A DNA stretch of 64,000 bases from Aliikangiella marina (GTDB lineage: Bacteria; Pseudomonadota; Gammaproteobacteria; Enterobacterales; Kangiellaceae): the NCBI RefSeq assembly GCF_007004765.1, contig NZ_VIKR01000006.1, positions 248,001 through 312,000 of the forward strand. Direction: 5' to 3'. Position 1 is the first letter of the stretch; every line of letters begins with the position of its first letter. A program made the position numbers and the translations under genes. The notes beneath the pieces were generated by a model that saw only the letters and a program-made list of their open reading frames with translations, had not been told where the DNA came from and ran no database searches. This document shows, piece after piece, positions 1 to 8,870 of this stretch.

Positions 1-1267
1 TGAAGTCAATTGATTCTGGCGCACCATATTTCATTCTTAACATTGTAATCGTTGAGCCAAGACCTAAATAACCCATGCCATGACGACGTTTGTCATTGAT
101 GGCTTCTCGCTGTCCGATTAACGGAAGACCATTAATTTCGACAACGTTATCTAACATTCTGGTGAAAATACCGACCACTTTGCGGAATTTTTCCCAGTCA
201 AACTCTGCTTTTTCAGTAAAAGGGTTTTTGACGAAGCGAGTTAAATTGACTGAGCCTAACAAGCATGAGCCGTAGGCGGGGAGAGGCTGCTCTCCGCAAG
301 GGTTTGTTGCTCGAATGTTTTCGCAATACCAGTTATTATTTTTATCGTTGACTTGGTCAATCAAAATAAAGCCTGGTTCGGCGAAGTCGTAAGTCGACGA
401 CATAATCAGGTTCCACAAGTTTTTAGCTTTAATCGTTTTGTGGATTTTGCAGGCGACTTGGCCGTAGTCATTAGTAATATACGACTCGGTAGTCGGCCAC
501 TCGCGCCATAAAATTTTAGACTCATCATTCAAGTCAAGCTGGTCTGATTCAACTTCTTTTTCTGTGACTGGGAAAATTAAGTGCCAATCTGCATCTTTGA
601 TAACCGCTTGCATAAACTCATCAGTAATCAATAACGACAAGTTAAACTGTCTTAAACGACCGTCTTCTCGCTTAGCCTTGATAAACTCCATGACATCTGG
701 GTGACTCACATCAAAAGTCGCCATTTGTGCACCTCTTCGACCACCAGCGGAAGAAACGGTGAAGCACATTTTGTCGTAGATATCCATGAATGAGAGTGGC
801 CCTGAGGTATAGGCACCGGCGCCAGACACGTATGCATCTTTGGGGCGGAGGGTCGAGAATTCATAACCAATCCCGCAGCCTGCTTTTAGGGTTAAACCGG
901 CTTCATGAACTTTTCCAAGGATATCGTCCATAGAGTCAGTGATAGTACCAGATACTGTACAGTTGATTGTTGATGTTGCTGGTTTGTGTGCTAGCGCACC
1001 CGCATTAGACATGATTCTGCCCGCTGGGATAGCACCATGACGAAGAGCCCATAAAAAATCTTTATAGACTTCTTCTTGTTTATCATCTTTTTCAACTTCC
1101 GACAAAGCTCGGGCGACACGATCATAGGTTTGATCGATATTGCCGTCTACGGCTGCGCCTTCTTTAGTCTTGAGTTGATATTTTGTTTGCCAGATGTCGA
1201 TTGAGGTTGGTTGAAATTCGATTTGAAAATTTTCAGGTGTTTTAGCCTTTTTCAAAGAAGCGCTCAT
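1..1267 (-). CDS. nrdJ: Class II (adenosylcobalamin-dependent) ribonucleotide reductase, 5' part
   Basis: Reduces ribonucleotides to deoxyribonucleotides for DNA synthesis; class II enzymes make the thiyl radical with coenzyme B12 and need no oxygen. The first 422 codons are visible and the C-terminus lies outside the window. The translation from ATG at 1267 starts MSASLKKAKTPENF. It carries a Cys at about residue 103 in the STINCTVSGT context, a GCGIGYEFSTLRP stretch near 130-142, and the NPCGEQPLPAYGSC active-site block near 322-334, which is typical of class II enzymes. No other start fits better. Upstream lie two candidate NrdR boxes. The gene is the last visible one on this strand and is separated from the Bat operon by about 290 bases. 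The family call is firm; the class II assignment rests on the style of the motif. Confidence 0.9.
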   Translation of the reverse strand, partial: MSASLKKAKTPENFQIEFQPTSIDIWQTKYQLKTKEGAAVDGNIDQTYDRVARALSEVEKDDKQEEVYKDFLWALRHGAIPAGRIMSNAGALAHKPATSTINCTVSGTITDSMDDILGKVHEAGLTLKAGCGIGYEFSTLRPKDAYVSGAGAYTSGPLSFMDIYDKMCFTVSSAGGRRGAQMATFDVSHPDVMEFIKAKREDGRLRQFNLSLLITDEFMQAVIKDADWHLIFPVTEKEVESDQLDLNDESKILWREWPTTESYITNDYGQVACKIHKTIKAKNLWNLIMSSTYDFAEPGFILIDQVNDKNNNWYCENIRATNPCGEQPLPAYGSCLLGSVNLTRFVKNPFTEKAEFDWEKFRKVVGIFTRMLDNVVEINGLPLIGQREAINDKRRHGMGYLGLGSTITMLRMKYGAPESIDF

Positions 1268-1302
1268 TAACGGAATTCCCTCGTTCCTTATGTTTTTTAG
1301 TC

Positions 1303-1400
1303 TGTGGTTAACTAGAAGTTAACGACACCCCCACGCCTGTGAGTAAATCTATGGAAAAGCTGTGACTTTACCCACAATAAAGTGTTACTAGTATTGTATA
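1303..1400 (-). promoter_or_regulatory. nrdJ leader with possible -10 and DnaA-like boxes
   Basis: On the minus strand, TATACAAT (1400-1393) is a plausible -10 element for nrdJ; no convincing -35 was found. Two near-matches to the DnaA box TTATCCACA also lie here, each with one mismatch: TTAACCACA on the minus strand at 1311-1303 and TTACCCACA on the plus strand at 1368-1376. Ribonucleotide reductase genes of E. coli are DnaA-regulated, so this is suggestive, but single-mismatch boxes are common by chance. Confidence 0.25.
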
Positions 1401-1438
1401 AATTGTGAACAAAAAGAAAGTACTTTGAAATCAGATAA

Positions 1439-1487
1439 TTACTATATCTGGTGTTGTTCCCTTCCTCTGCGACACAATATATAGGTG
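1439..1487 (-). promoter_or_regulatory. Two candidate NrdR boxes upstream of nrdJ
   Basis: Two 16-base motifs, TTACTATATCTGGTGT (1439-1454) and ACACAATATATAGGTG (1472-1487), resemble the NrdR box (about ACACWATATMTWGTGT). Their centres are 33 bases apart, near three helical turns, which matches the usual tandem arrangement of NrdR operators. NrdR is the general repressor of ribonucleotide reductase genes. No nrdR gene is visible in this window. The sites lie 170-220 bases from the nrdJ start. Confidence 0.6.
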
Positions 1488-1499
1488 GAGGGCGTTAAA

Positions 1500-1529
1500 G
1501 TAAAGCACTAAATGATGAAAATTTAGTGC
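1500..1529 (-). terminator. Rho-independent-like terminator of the Bat operon
   Basis: A perfect 9-bp stem, GCACTAAAT / ATTTAGTGC (1505-1513 and 1521-1529), lies 25 bases past the batD stop. Read on the minus strand it is followed by a T-rich run (TTTACTTTAA). It would also insulate nrdJ from read-through. Confidence 0.6.
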
Positions 1530-1554
1530 CTAAAGTTTGTCTGAGTAGACGAGA

Positions 1555-3243
1555 TTATCTAGGGTAGAGCGGTGGAATTGCCTGCGAAGCCGCATTGTTT
1601 TGTTGTACCGATAACGCCGATAAAATGTGCTCAAAATCGGACTTCACCAAGCTGATATTGGTTGCAGAATTAGTCGCCGAATATCTCATCGACTCTAGGT
1701 GCTCGAGTTTGGCCTTTAGCGATGAATCATCGATCACTTTTGCCAGCGAGCCAATCGAGTGATACTGAGTGAATCCGTTTAAGTTAACCCACTCAATTAG
1801 CAATTGCTCAATTTTAGCGTTGTTACCTTGCTTGGCAGCGGTTAACAGTAACTTGAATACATCATTGGCTTTCTGGGGTGGGGGGCTCGCTAACTGATTC
1901 TTTTGTGCTGGTTTTGATGAGACAGGTTTGCGCCAATAAGCAAACAGAGTTACTAACCAAAGTGCTAATAGTGCCGCAGCAGCAAGTTGCCATTTTTGCA
2001 ATTGCGACTGAAGCGCCGGGTCATTGCTGCTGGTTAAACTCTCAATTTGCGGTAGCGGCGATATTCCAGCCGTTTGAGTCGTTGATGCCGCTGGAAGCAC
2101 TTTAAATGTCCGCGCTGAAAGCACAGCCGTTTTCTCAGAGTCGCTTTTAGTATCCCACCAGCTCAGTTTTACCTCGGGAATGGTGACAATACCTTCTTTG
2201 CTTGGAATAACCGCTAATTTTTCGATTCGTTGGCCGACTACACCGTCATCATTAATTTGTCGCTCCTTTTGAGGGGAGTCATAGTACCACTGAAGACCCG
2301 CAACCCGAGGGATCTCAATCTCAGGTAATTGTGACTCACTTAACCCTTGTACGTTCAGTAAAATAGTCCAGGTAACGGGTTCTCCCACTTTGAGTTCTTG
2401 AGTATTTGGCGACCATTTATCGGTTAGGACCACATCTGTCGCAGGAAGCCAAGGTTCTGAGACATTTGTTGGCTTTGGCTTCACTGACAAATTAATTGGT
2501 TTAGTCGTAATACTAATTGGTCGGGTTGCGCTTAAAAAGCTTGAACGATTGCGCCTGCTGTTATCGGTTACGTCAGCGGTAAAGTTGACCGCGCTGATTT
2601 CGGTCTCGCCGCTTTGCTGAGGGAAGAGCGCATAACGTCGTTGAGTGACATGATAGCGTCGATTATTAATGTACTTTTCAAATTGGGTATCATCGCCAAG
2701 TTTTTCTACGATTGCATTATCTGCCTGTGGCTCTGAGAGGCTGGCATAATGCGTGTTCACTGCTCGATAGAGTTTAACCGTAAAAATGACTTGTTGCTGG
2801 ACATAGGCCTCGTTGGTATCGACTTCAGCTTCAAGAAAAATAACTTTTGACTCTCCATTTAAATTCAGTTGATCAGAAGAGTCGCGAATATTGAGTTTGA
2901 TTGGCTGAGTCGCAAATTTGCCAACAGTTATCGACGGAATAGTTAACTCGCCTGACTTTAAAGTCTTTAGTTTTATTTGCCACCCTTGAACTGTTGCGCG
3001 CTTACCATTTATGAATTGTGAGTGATGATATTGGCTTTGCGAAACGATCGTAAATTCCTGTGGAATGAGAGAAAGATCTGGCTGTTCGGCGGTGTCTTCT
3101 TCAACCCGAATGTTTAATACGAAAGTCTCACCCGCGCCGATATCCGTGCGATCAATCGTCGCAGTGACTTTTGCTTGGAGCATGCATGGACTGACTAGCA
3201 AAACAAAAATCGATAACCAAATTAACTGCTTAAAATGACTCAT
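1555..3243 (-). CDS. batD: BatD family membrane protein (aerotolerance operon)
   Basis: The last gene of the Bat operon, about 562 residues. An N-terminal signal peptide ends near MLQA|KVTA. Long beta-rich repeats follow (residues 25-400), as in the BatD 'oxygen tolerance' family, then one membrane segment (about 420-440, AAAALLALWLVTLFAYW) and a cytoplasmic tail of about 120 residues. The ATG at 3243 is chosen because it overlaps the upstream stop as TAATG, with a GAAGAGA sequence upstream; an in-frame TTG lies 6 bases earlier. Bat proteins are linked to stress or oxygen tolerance in other bacteria, but their molecular task is not settled. Family assignment is good, specific function is not. 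Confidence 0.85.
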   Translation of the reverse strand: MSHFKQLIWLSIFVLLVSPCMLQAKVTATIDRTDIGAGETFVLNIRVEEDTAEQPDLSLIPQEFTIVSQSQYHHSQFINGKRATVQGWQIKLKTLKSGELTIPSITVGKFATQPIKLNIRDSSDQLNLNGESKVIFLEAEVDTNEAYVQQQVIFTVKLYRAVNTHYASLSEPQADNAIVEKLGDDTQFEKYINNRRYHVTQRRYALFPQQSGETEISAVNFTADVTDNSRRNRSSFLSATRPISITTKPINLSVKPKPTNVSEPWLPATDVVLTDKWSPNTQELKVGEPVTWTILLNVQGLSESQLPEIEIPRVAGLQWYYDSPQKERQINDDGVVGQRIEKLAVIPSKEGIVTIPEVKLSWWDTKSDSEKTAVLSARTFKVLPAASTTQTAGISPLPQIESLTSSNDPALQSQLQKWQLAAAALLALWLVTLFAYWRKPVSSKPAQKNQLASPPPQKANDVFKLLLTAAKQGNNAKIEQLLIEWVNLNGFTQYHSIGSLAKVIDDSSLKAKLEHLESMRYSATNSATNISLVKSDFEHILSALSVQQNNAASQAIPPLYPR

Positions 3244-4988
3244 TACCAAAGTTTCTCTTCTTTTTGCTGACGACCGCGGCGTTGATATTCACGGTACATT
3301 TTTCTTCTGAGTAAGCCGCCAGGATCATCGGGTATCTTCTCAAGCCAATGTTCCAAAGCTTGATCTTTCTCCGATTTATCCCGCTGGTCTTCTATCATCT
3401 GCTGTTCTTGTTGTTGCTGCTGTTCAGCTTGTTCCTGCTGCTGTTGCTGTTGCTGCTGTTCTTGCTGAGACTGTTGATCTTGTTGCTCTTGTTGTTGAGA
3501 TTGATCCTGCTGCTGTTGTTGCTGTTGTTGATCTTGATTTTGTTGATCTTGATTCTGCTGATCTTGATTTTGTTGTTCTTGTTGTTGCTTGAGTAAATCT
3601 TCGATAATTTTTTTATTAAATTGCGCATCTTCATGCTCAGGATTTTTTTCCAGTAAACTGTTATAAGCATCGAGTGCTTCTTGCAAGTTATTGCCTTTTG
3701 CAAGGCTAGTTGCATGGTTGTATAGCGAGCGCTCAGATAGTTTTGGGTCAAAATGAGTCGCTGCATCAGCGAATGCGCCATTTTTGTATTGAGCAGTGGC
3801 TTTCCATTCTGAATCTTCAAAGAGTTGTGCGGCTTTATCGTATTCGCCATTTTTATATGCAGATTCAGCCTGCTGATTCTTAGTGAGCCAGAGATCCTTC
3901 CAACTTAATGCGGCGGCACTCGGTGCGTAACACAACGATGATATTAGCAATCCGGGAATAAGCATTGCGGCAAGACTATTACTTGCGGGACTTCTTAGTA
4001 ATTTGATGAAAAAGAAAAATAATGCCAGCCAAACTATCCAATAGCCGTCATCAATCCAGCGGCTGATTTTTTGTTCTCCGTCATCACCTTTTGTTGAGTC
4101 CTTTGTTAAAAGCTCATGGGCCTTCTTCAGGTAGTCGATATCCTGCGTGTCTGCGGTGAGCTCAACAATTGCAGAGTTTGTTTCTGAGGCGATGTCATTG
4201 AGCGTAGCGAGCTGCAGTTTTGGGACAACTATCGCACCAGAACGATCTTTCAAAAAACCGGATTTGTCGGGTAAAGGAATTGGCGCGCCTTGCTCTGTAC
4301 CGATCGCTAATATTGACAGGCTAAATGCGCTTCGATTAATTGAATCGACGACGGATTCGACAAATTCTGTTTCGACACCATCAGTCATCCAAATAATCTG
4401 GCCACGATTGTATTTTGCATTTTCAAGCAACTGAATTGATTTTTCGATTGCTAAATCTGGCCGGCTGCCTAGGACCGGCATGATCCCAGTCGATAAGGTT
4501 GGAACCATGTTACTAATCGTTTTTGCATCTGATGTCAGTGGACTGATAGTGAATGCATCACCGGCATAAACGACCAAAGCAATGGTACCTTCGTTAGTCT
4601 GTTCAAGAAGGTCCAGTAATTTAAACTTCGCGCGCTCTAAACGAGAGGGTTTTATGTCAGTTGCATCCATCGATAGTGACAAGTCGAGCAAGATGACTTG
4701 GGCACTTTCTGTTTGAAACACGGGGACTGATTTCTGACGAACACTTGGTCCCGAGATCGCTAAAATGATCAGTGAAGTAATTATCGCCGTGAGCCAAAGA
4801 CTTGAGTTTGATGTGGTTTTCTTTCCTTTAACAAATAAAAACTCAAGCAGATGAGGAGAGATAACTTTTTGCCACGCCGAATTTTTTTTCGTGTCGTGAC
4901 TGAGTTTCCAGAAAAGTAGCAGCGCTGGAACAAATAGCAAAAGTAATTCGGGGCGAATAAAATGGAAGTCTGCCCAATTAATAACCAT
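3243..4988 (-). CDS. BatB-BatC fusion: VWA domain, TPR region and poly-Gln tail
   Basis: About 581 residues. Two N-terminal membrane segments (13-28, 63-79) are followed by a von Willebrand A domain with the metal site D102-L-S-L-S106, then two more hydrophobic segments (about 312-330 and 340-358). After these come TPR-like helices (about 370-480) and a Gln-rich tail (about 485-545) before a basic end. This is BatB fused to the TPR protein BatC, seen in several gammaproteobacteria. The ATG at 4988 overlaps the end of batA by 11 bases. The VWA domain probably binds a partner through a divalent metal and the TPR part scaffolds the complex at the membrane; this is inferred from the families. Confidence 0.85.
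   Translation of the reverse strand: MVINWADFHFIRPELLLLFVPALLLFWKLSHDTKKNSAWQKVISPHLLEFLFVKGKKTTSNSSLWLTAIITSLIILAISGPSVRQKSVPVFQTESAQVILLDLSLSMDATDIKPSRLERAKFKLLDLLEQTNEGTIALVVYAGDAFTISPLTSDAKTISNMVPTLSTGIMPVLGSRPDLAIEKSIQLLENAKYNRGQIIWMTDGVETEFVESVVDSINRSAFSLSILAIGTEQGAPIPLPDKSGFLKDRSGAIVVPKLQLATLNDIASETNSAIVELTADTQDIDYLKKAHELLTKDSTKGDDGEQKISRWIDDGYWIVWLALFFFFIKLLRSPASNSLAAMLIPGLLISSLCYAPSAAALSWKDLWLTKNQQAESAYKNGEYDKAAQLFEDSEWKATAQYKNGAFADAATHFDPKLSERSLYNHATSLAKGNNLQEALDAYNSLLEKNPEHEDAQFNKKIIEDLLKQQQEQQNQDQQNQDQQNQDQQQQQQQQDQSQQQEQQDQQSQQEQQQQQQQQEQAEQQQQQEQQMIEDQRDKSEKDQALEHWLEKIPDDPGGLLRRKMYREYQRRGRQQKEEKLW
3408..3592 (-). repeat. CAA/CAG-rich low-complexity tract in batB-batC
   Basis: About 185 bases of near-continuous Gln codons, including three copies of an Asn-Gln-Asp-Gln-Gln pattern near 3534-3575. 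It forms a poly-Gln segment between the TPR region and the basic C-terminus. Such tracts change length easily by slippage. It also opens long meaningless frames on both strands. Confidence 0.9.
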
Positions 4989-6030
4989 TACCGACCTCCT
5001 TATTACTTGCGCTTACCGGTGAACGGTTACTAAGTGACCGAATCGCTGTTGCCAAGAATGATAAGAATATCGGCAAAATCATTAGTCCAAAGGCGATTGA
5101 TGCCGGCCAATAGTATAGCTCTTCAATCGGTCGGTAAACTTCGGGCTGGTCTTCTACCGGTTCTAATTCATCAAGAATATTGTATATTTCTTTAAGCTCT
5201 TCTGTACTGCGGGCTCTAAAGTATCGACCACCGGTTATTTCGGCGACCTGAGTTAATGTTTTTTCGTCGAGTTCAGCAGATGGGTTAAATTTAGTACTGC
5301 CAAACAGCAGCGAGCGACGTATTACTTCATCTGCACCAACCCCAATGGTATAGATTTTGACTCCCGCATGGTCGGCAAGTTTTGCCGCTTCAATCGGATC
5401 TAGTTCACCGGAATTATTTCGTCCATCGGTTAACAGAATGAGGACTCGATTTTGCTCTGGACGCTCTCTCAACCGCTTGACTGACAAACCGATACCATCA
5501 CCGATAGCTGTTCGTGACGCTCCGGCTAAGCCGATTTCAGTTTCTTTGAGCATATATTTAACGGTCGTTAAGTCGAAAGTGAGTGGTGTTTGCAAGTAGG
5601 CATTTTCACCAAATAAAACTAAACCAATACGATCACCTTCACGCTTTTCAATAAATTCACCGACAATTGATTTGACAACTGCAAGGCGATTAACCGGTCT
5701 GCCTTGAAGCTTAAGATCTTCCTCTTCCATACTTCCAGAAATATCAAGACTCAGCAAAAGATCTCTGCCGCTTGCTGGTAGTTCGATGGGTTCGTCTATC
5801 CATTGAACTCGTGCGGCGGCAATCACCAAAAAAGTCCACGCTAAGAATTGCAAGAGACGTGTTAACCAAGGTGCATTAGCTTTTGAATGTTGTGCCTGCA
5901 TCGATTGCCATGCGTTGAATAGTGGCGTTCGAATTGGTGACATTTCGGGCTGTTTACGTTTGCTAAACACCCAAACGATCAGTGGCAGTATAATGAGTGC
6001 TAGCACAAGAGGATAGGCTACTTGAATCAT
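4978..6030 (-). CDS. batA: BatA-type VWA domain membrane protein
   Basis: 350 residues. An N-terminal membrane segment (4-22) and a second (about 60-73) precede a VWA domain with an intact metal site, D96-I-S98-G-S100, and later TDGRNN. A C-terminal membrane helix lies at about 305-330. This two-anchors-plus-VWA layout is that of BatA/BatB proteins. It overlaps the upstream DUF4381 gene by 4 bases (ATGA) and the downstream gene by 11, so translation is coupled. It probably forms a membrane complex with the neighbouring VWA/TPR protein and the MoxR ATPase; this is an inference from the operon, not a visible interaction. Confidence 0.88.
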   Translation of the reverse strand: MIQVAYPLVLALIILPLIVWVFSKRKQPEMSPIRTPLFNAWQSMQAQHSKANAPWLTRLLQFLAWTFLVIAAARVQWIDEPIELPASGRDLLLSLDISGSMEEEDLKLQGRPVNRLAVVKSIVGEFIEKREGDRIGLVLFGENAYLQTPLTFDLTTVKYMLKETEIGLAGASRTAIGDGIGLSVKRLRERPEQNRVLILLTDGRNNSGELDPIEAAKLADHAGVKIYTIGVGADEVIRRSLLFGSTKFNPSAELDEKTLTQVAEITGGRYFRARSTEELKEIYNILDELEPVEDQPEVYRPIEELYYWPASIAFGLMILPIFLSFLATAIRSLSNRSPVSASNKEVGNGY

Positions 6031-6542
6031 ACGGCTTGTCTCTCTCTATTTCGAATAATGAACTCAATCATTTGCTCACTTTGAGAAAGTAGCGCATGCC
6101 AATCTTGTTCAGCAACTTGTTGGTTTTTTCGGTATAACATTTCACTGAAAATGAGTTTAGCTTTGTCATCAAAAATAGCATTAGGAGACTGTTGATTTAA
6201 AAAATTAATCCATTGGCTACCCGATAGGGATGCCACTTCTTTTTTCGGGAAATAGAGTAAACAGATCCTTTTCAGTAGGGCTGAAAGTTCCGCTGCAGCA
6301 GTATTATCGGGAGTAAGCTCGGCGATAGATTTTAGTTCCTTTCTTGCCGGTTTAATCAACGCTAAACGCTGACGTTTTTGATTCCACTTAATGAGTAAAT
6401 AAACCAAATAAATAACGGCGACACCAATGACAAACCACCAGCCTGGCGCTAGCTCCCAAAACGTCGCATCGGGCGGAAGTTGAATGTCTCGCAATTGATC
6501 GAGAGGATTAGCGGGTTGACTATTACTTGGCTGAGCCATCAA
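6027..6542 (-). CDS. DUF4381 domain membrane protein
   Basis: 171 residues with one membrane helix (about 32-48, WWFVIGVAVIYLVYLLI) followed by a helical cytoplasmic domain. A short N-terminal stretch rich in Pro and Asn (PSNSQPANPLDQLRDIQLPP) and the WELAPGWW lead into the helix; both are typical of DUF4381 proteins, which sit between the DUF58 and VWA genes in Bat operons. It overlaps both neighbours by 4 bases (ATGA junctions). No catalytic residues are evident; a structural or adaptor role in the membrane complex is the likeliest reading. Confidence 0.8.
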   Translation of the reverse strand: MMAQPSNSQPANPLDQLRDIQLPPDATFWELAPGWWFVIGVAVIYLVYLLIKWNQKRQRLALIKPARKELKSIAELTPDNTAAAELSALLKRICLLYFPKKEVASLSGSQWINFLNQQSPNAIFDDKAKLIFSEMLYRKNQQVAEQDWHALLSQSEQMIEFIIRNRERQAV

Positions 6543-7630
6543 CTTTCACCCCGATTTATCGATTGCTGTGCTGGTCCAGACAAGCCAACAGATTGTTGTT
6601 CAAAATTAGTATCGACACATGTAAAAACACCGCGATGACTTAAAGCAAAATCCTTAACCAGGTTTTGTTTTCTCTCAAAAGCATTGTGATAAATATCGCG
6701 TAAGCTACTGTCCTTAGTATTGAGGAGTCCTTTGTTAAAACCATCAGTGATCCCATATAGTCCCGGTGGTGGTAACTCAGATTCAATCGGATCTTTGATT
6801 AAAATACAGTGAATGTCAGCATGTTGCGATAGCTTGGACAAATGTCGTTGACAGTCGTCATCAAATTGGTTGAAATCACTTATAACATGAATCAATGTGC
6901 CGGGTTTTGCGAGAAATTGTAGTCTCTTTAATGTATTGGAAAGTTGATTGTTTTCGTCGATATTTGTCTGAGCATGTTTATCCGCCTGAGCACGTTTATC
7001 CGCTTGAGCACTATTGTTCGTCGTTGTACCACTATTTTTATGGGTTGCCGCGGAGAAAGTTGTTTCTAAAACCTGTTGGTAACTTTCAACTATCCTGTTG
7101 AGTAAGCGCATGCAATTGCGACGATTACTCGAAGGTTTCATTTCGAAATGATTTGTTTCTCCAAACAACAACGCGCCAAAACGATCACCGTTAGTTAGGG
7201 TATTCCACATTAGTTGAGACGCAATTTTACTTGCGATTAGCGATTTAAACACCTGTGCAGTACCAAAGAACATACTGGGCATTTGATCAAGCACAACAAA
7301 AACCGGGCGTTCTCTTTCTTCTTTGAAAAGTTTGGTATGGGCTTCGCCTGTCCTGGCCGTTACTCGCCAATCAATGTTCCTAATATCATCGCCAATTTGA
7401 TAAAGCCTTGACTCGTCAAAGTCCATACCGCGACCTTTAAAACGCGAGCGAAAACCACCAACGCGATTAGTTTTAACGTGAGACTCGGGTGCCAACCAAT
7501 GAATGATCGGTTTGGTTCTGGTTTCTATGAGTTGACCCAAAGTCAGGTCGATACCAGGCTTGAAATCGTCTGGGAGCTCTTCCTGAGAACTCGTTGCAAA
7601 TTTGTGTGATGGGTTTGACCAGGCTGTCAT
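6539..7630 (-). CDS. DUF58 domain protein of the Bat operon
   Basis: 363 residues. The segment GDDIRNIDWRVTARTGEAH and the following KLFKEERERPVFVVLDQ are the conserved core of DUF58 proteins, which have a VWA-like fold and accompany MoxR ATPases. It starts 13 bases after the moxR stop and overlaps the DUF4381 gene by 4 bases. An insert near residues 200-225 contains short repeats (AQADKRAQADKHAQTN) encoded by a 15-base tandem repeat (about 6965-7012); it interrupts the VWA-like fold and is probably a flexible loop. The family is clear; the biochemical role is not known. Confidence 0.85.
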   Translation of the reverse strand: MTAWSNPSHKFATSSQEELPDDFKPGIDLTLGQLIETRTKPIIHWLAPESHVKTNRVGGFRSRFKGRGMDFDESRLYQIGDDIRNIDWRVTARTGEAHTKLFKEERERPVFVVLDQMPSMFFGTAQVFKSLIASKIASQLMWNTLTNGDRFGALLFGETNHFEMKPSSNRRNCMRLLNRIVESYQQVLETTFSAATHKNSGTTTNNSAQADKRAQADKHAQTNIDENNQLSNTLKRLQFLAKPGTLIHVISDFNQFDDDCQRHLSKLSQHADIHCILIKDPIESELPPPGLYGITDGFNKGLLNTKDSSLRDIYHNAFERKQNLVKDFALSHRGVFTCVDTNFEQQSVGLSGPAQQSINRGES

Positions 7631-7643
7631 TGACGCTCAATGC

Positions 7644-8627
7644 CTACGCAATCGGTGTTACTTGGATTAAGCGCTCGATGACCATGTCAGTGTTAACCCC
7701 TTCAGCTTCTGCTTCATAGGTAAGGATTAAACGATGGCGTAAAATATCAAATGCCATGTCTTGAATATCTTCAGGTGTTACATAGTCACGGCCAGCTAGC
7801 CAAGCACTCGCTCTTGCGCAGCGATCAAGTGAGATTGTTGCTCTTGGGCTCGCACCGTAGTCTAGCCAACGATCAAGCTCCTTATCGATTTTCGCAGTAT
7901 CTCGGGTATTAACAATCAGCTGAATTATATAGTTCTCTAGTTCTTCGGACATATGAATGTCGAGGACTTGGTCTCTAGCTTCGAACAAGTCTTCCTGGGT
8001 CAAATCGATCGACGCTTCGTCCTGATAAGCTTTGTGTGCTTCTGCGCGGGTCAATTTAAGTATTTGTGCCTCCGCGGCAGCATCGGGGTAGTCCACTTTT
8101 ACGTGCATTAAGAATCGATCGAGCTGCGCTTCAGGTAATGGGTAGGTACCTTCTTGTTCTATTGGGTTTTGAGTCGCCATTACCAGGAACAGTGGCGGTA
8201 ATTTGTAAGTTTGGCTCCCAACCGTAACTTGACGCTCAGCCATCGCTTCTAATAAAGCCGATTGAACTTTGGCGGGTGCGCGATTAATTTCATCGGCAAG
8301 AATTAAGTTGTGAAATAGTGGGCCTTTTTCAAAGCGAAAACTGCCGTCTTGTGGTCGATAAATTTCAGTACCAGTTAGGTCTGCCGGCAGTAAATCTGGC
8401 GTGAATTGAATACGGTGGAAATCACCTTCAATACCTTTGGAGAGTGCGTTGATAGCTCTAGTCTTAGCCAAGCCGGGCGCACCCTCGACAATTAGGTGCC
8501 CATCTGCGAGTAAAGCGATGATCAAGCGATCAACCAATGATTCTTGGCCAATGATTTGTTGGCAAAGGTTAGCTTTGAGATTGGCAAAGCTCTGGTTGAG
8601 AGAGACTTGGGTTTCGGTACTCGACAT
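7644..8627 (-). CDS. MoxR family AAA+ ATPase
   Basis: 327 residues, first gene of the Bat operon. The Walker A motif is GAPGLAKT (49-56), Walker B is LADEINRAP (about 111-119), and the MATQNPIEQEGTYPLPEAQ segment (about 150-168) carries the sensor region typical of MoxR proteins. MoxR ATPases act as chaperone-like factors for VWA-domain partners, here most likely the BatA and BatB products. ATG at 8627 has AAGG about 10 bases upstream. The gene is transcribed away from the small gene at 8871, so the 243-base gap holds divergent promoters. Confidence 0.9.
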   Translation of the reverse strand: MSSTETQVSLNQSFANLKANLCQQIIGQESLVDRLIIALLADGHLIVEGAPGLAKTRAINALSKGIEGDFHRIQFTPDLLPADLTGTEIYRPQDGSFRFEKGPLFHNLILADEINRAPAKVQSALLEAMAERQVTVGSQTYKLPPLFLVMATQNPIEQEGTYPLPEAQLDRFLMHVKVDYPDAAAEAQILKLTRAEAHKAYQDEASIDLTQEDLFEARDQVLDIHMSEELENYIIQLIVNTRDTAKIDKELDRWLDYGASPRATISLDRCARASAWLAGRDYVTPEDIQDMAFDILRHRLILTYEAEAEGVNTDMVIERLIQVTPIA

Positions 8628-8870
8628 AGAATTACAACCTTAAAGTATTCGTTTTTCTTAGTAGGGGTGCATTTTTAACTGATAATAAACGGGATTTCCA
8701 GTCATTAGACGATATTTACTCCAAAAGTTTCGGGTGAAGTGCAACAAAATATTAAGTCATTAAAAATTTTCCCCATTTAGGGAAATATCAATAGGTTAGG
8801 AGAGATTTAATGGCTATTTACAGCGTACAAAATTCCGATTATGGTAGGTGTTAATTAAAGGAGAGTTCCA

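Noticed and set aside
3348-3850. Long Leu-rich and Asn/Lys-rich frames over the poly-Gln tract
   Set aside because: They are other-frame readings of the CAA/CAG repeats in batB-batC, not proteins.
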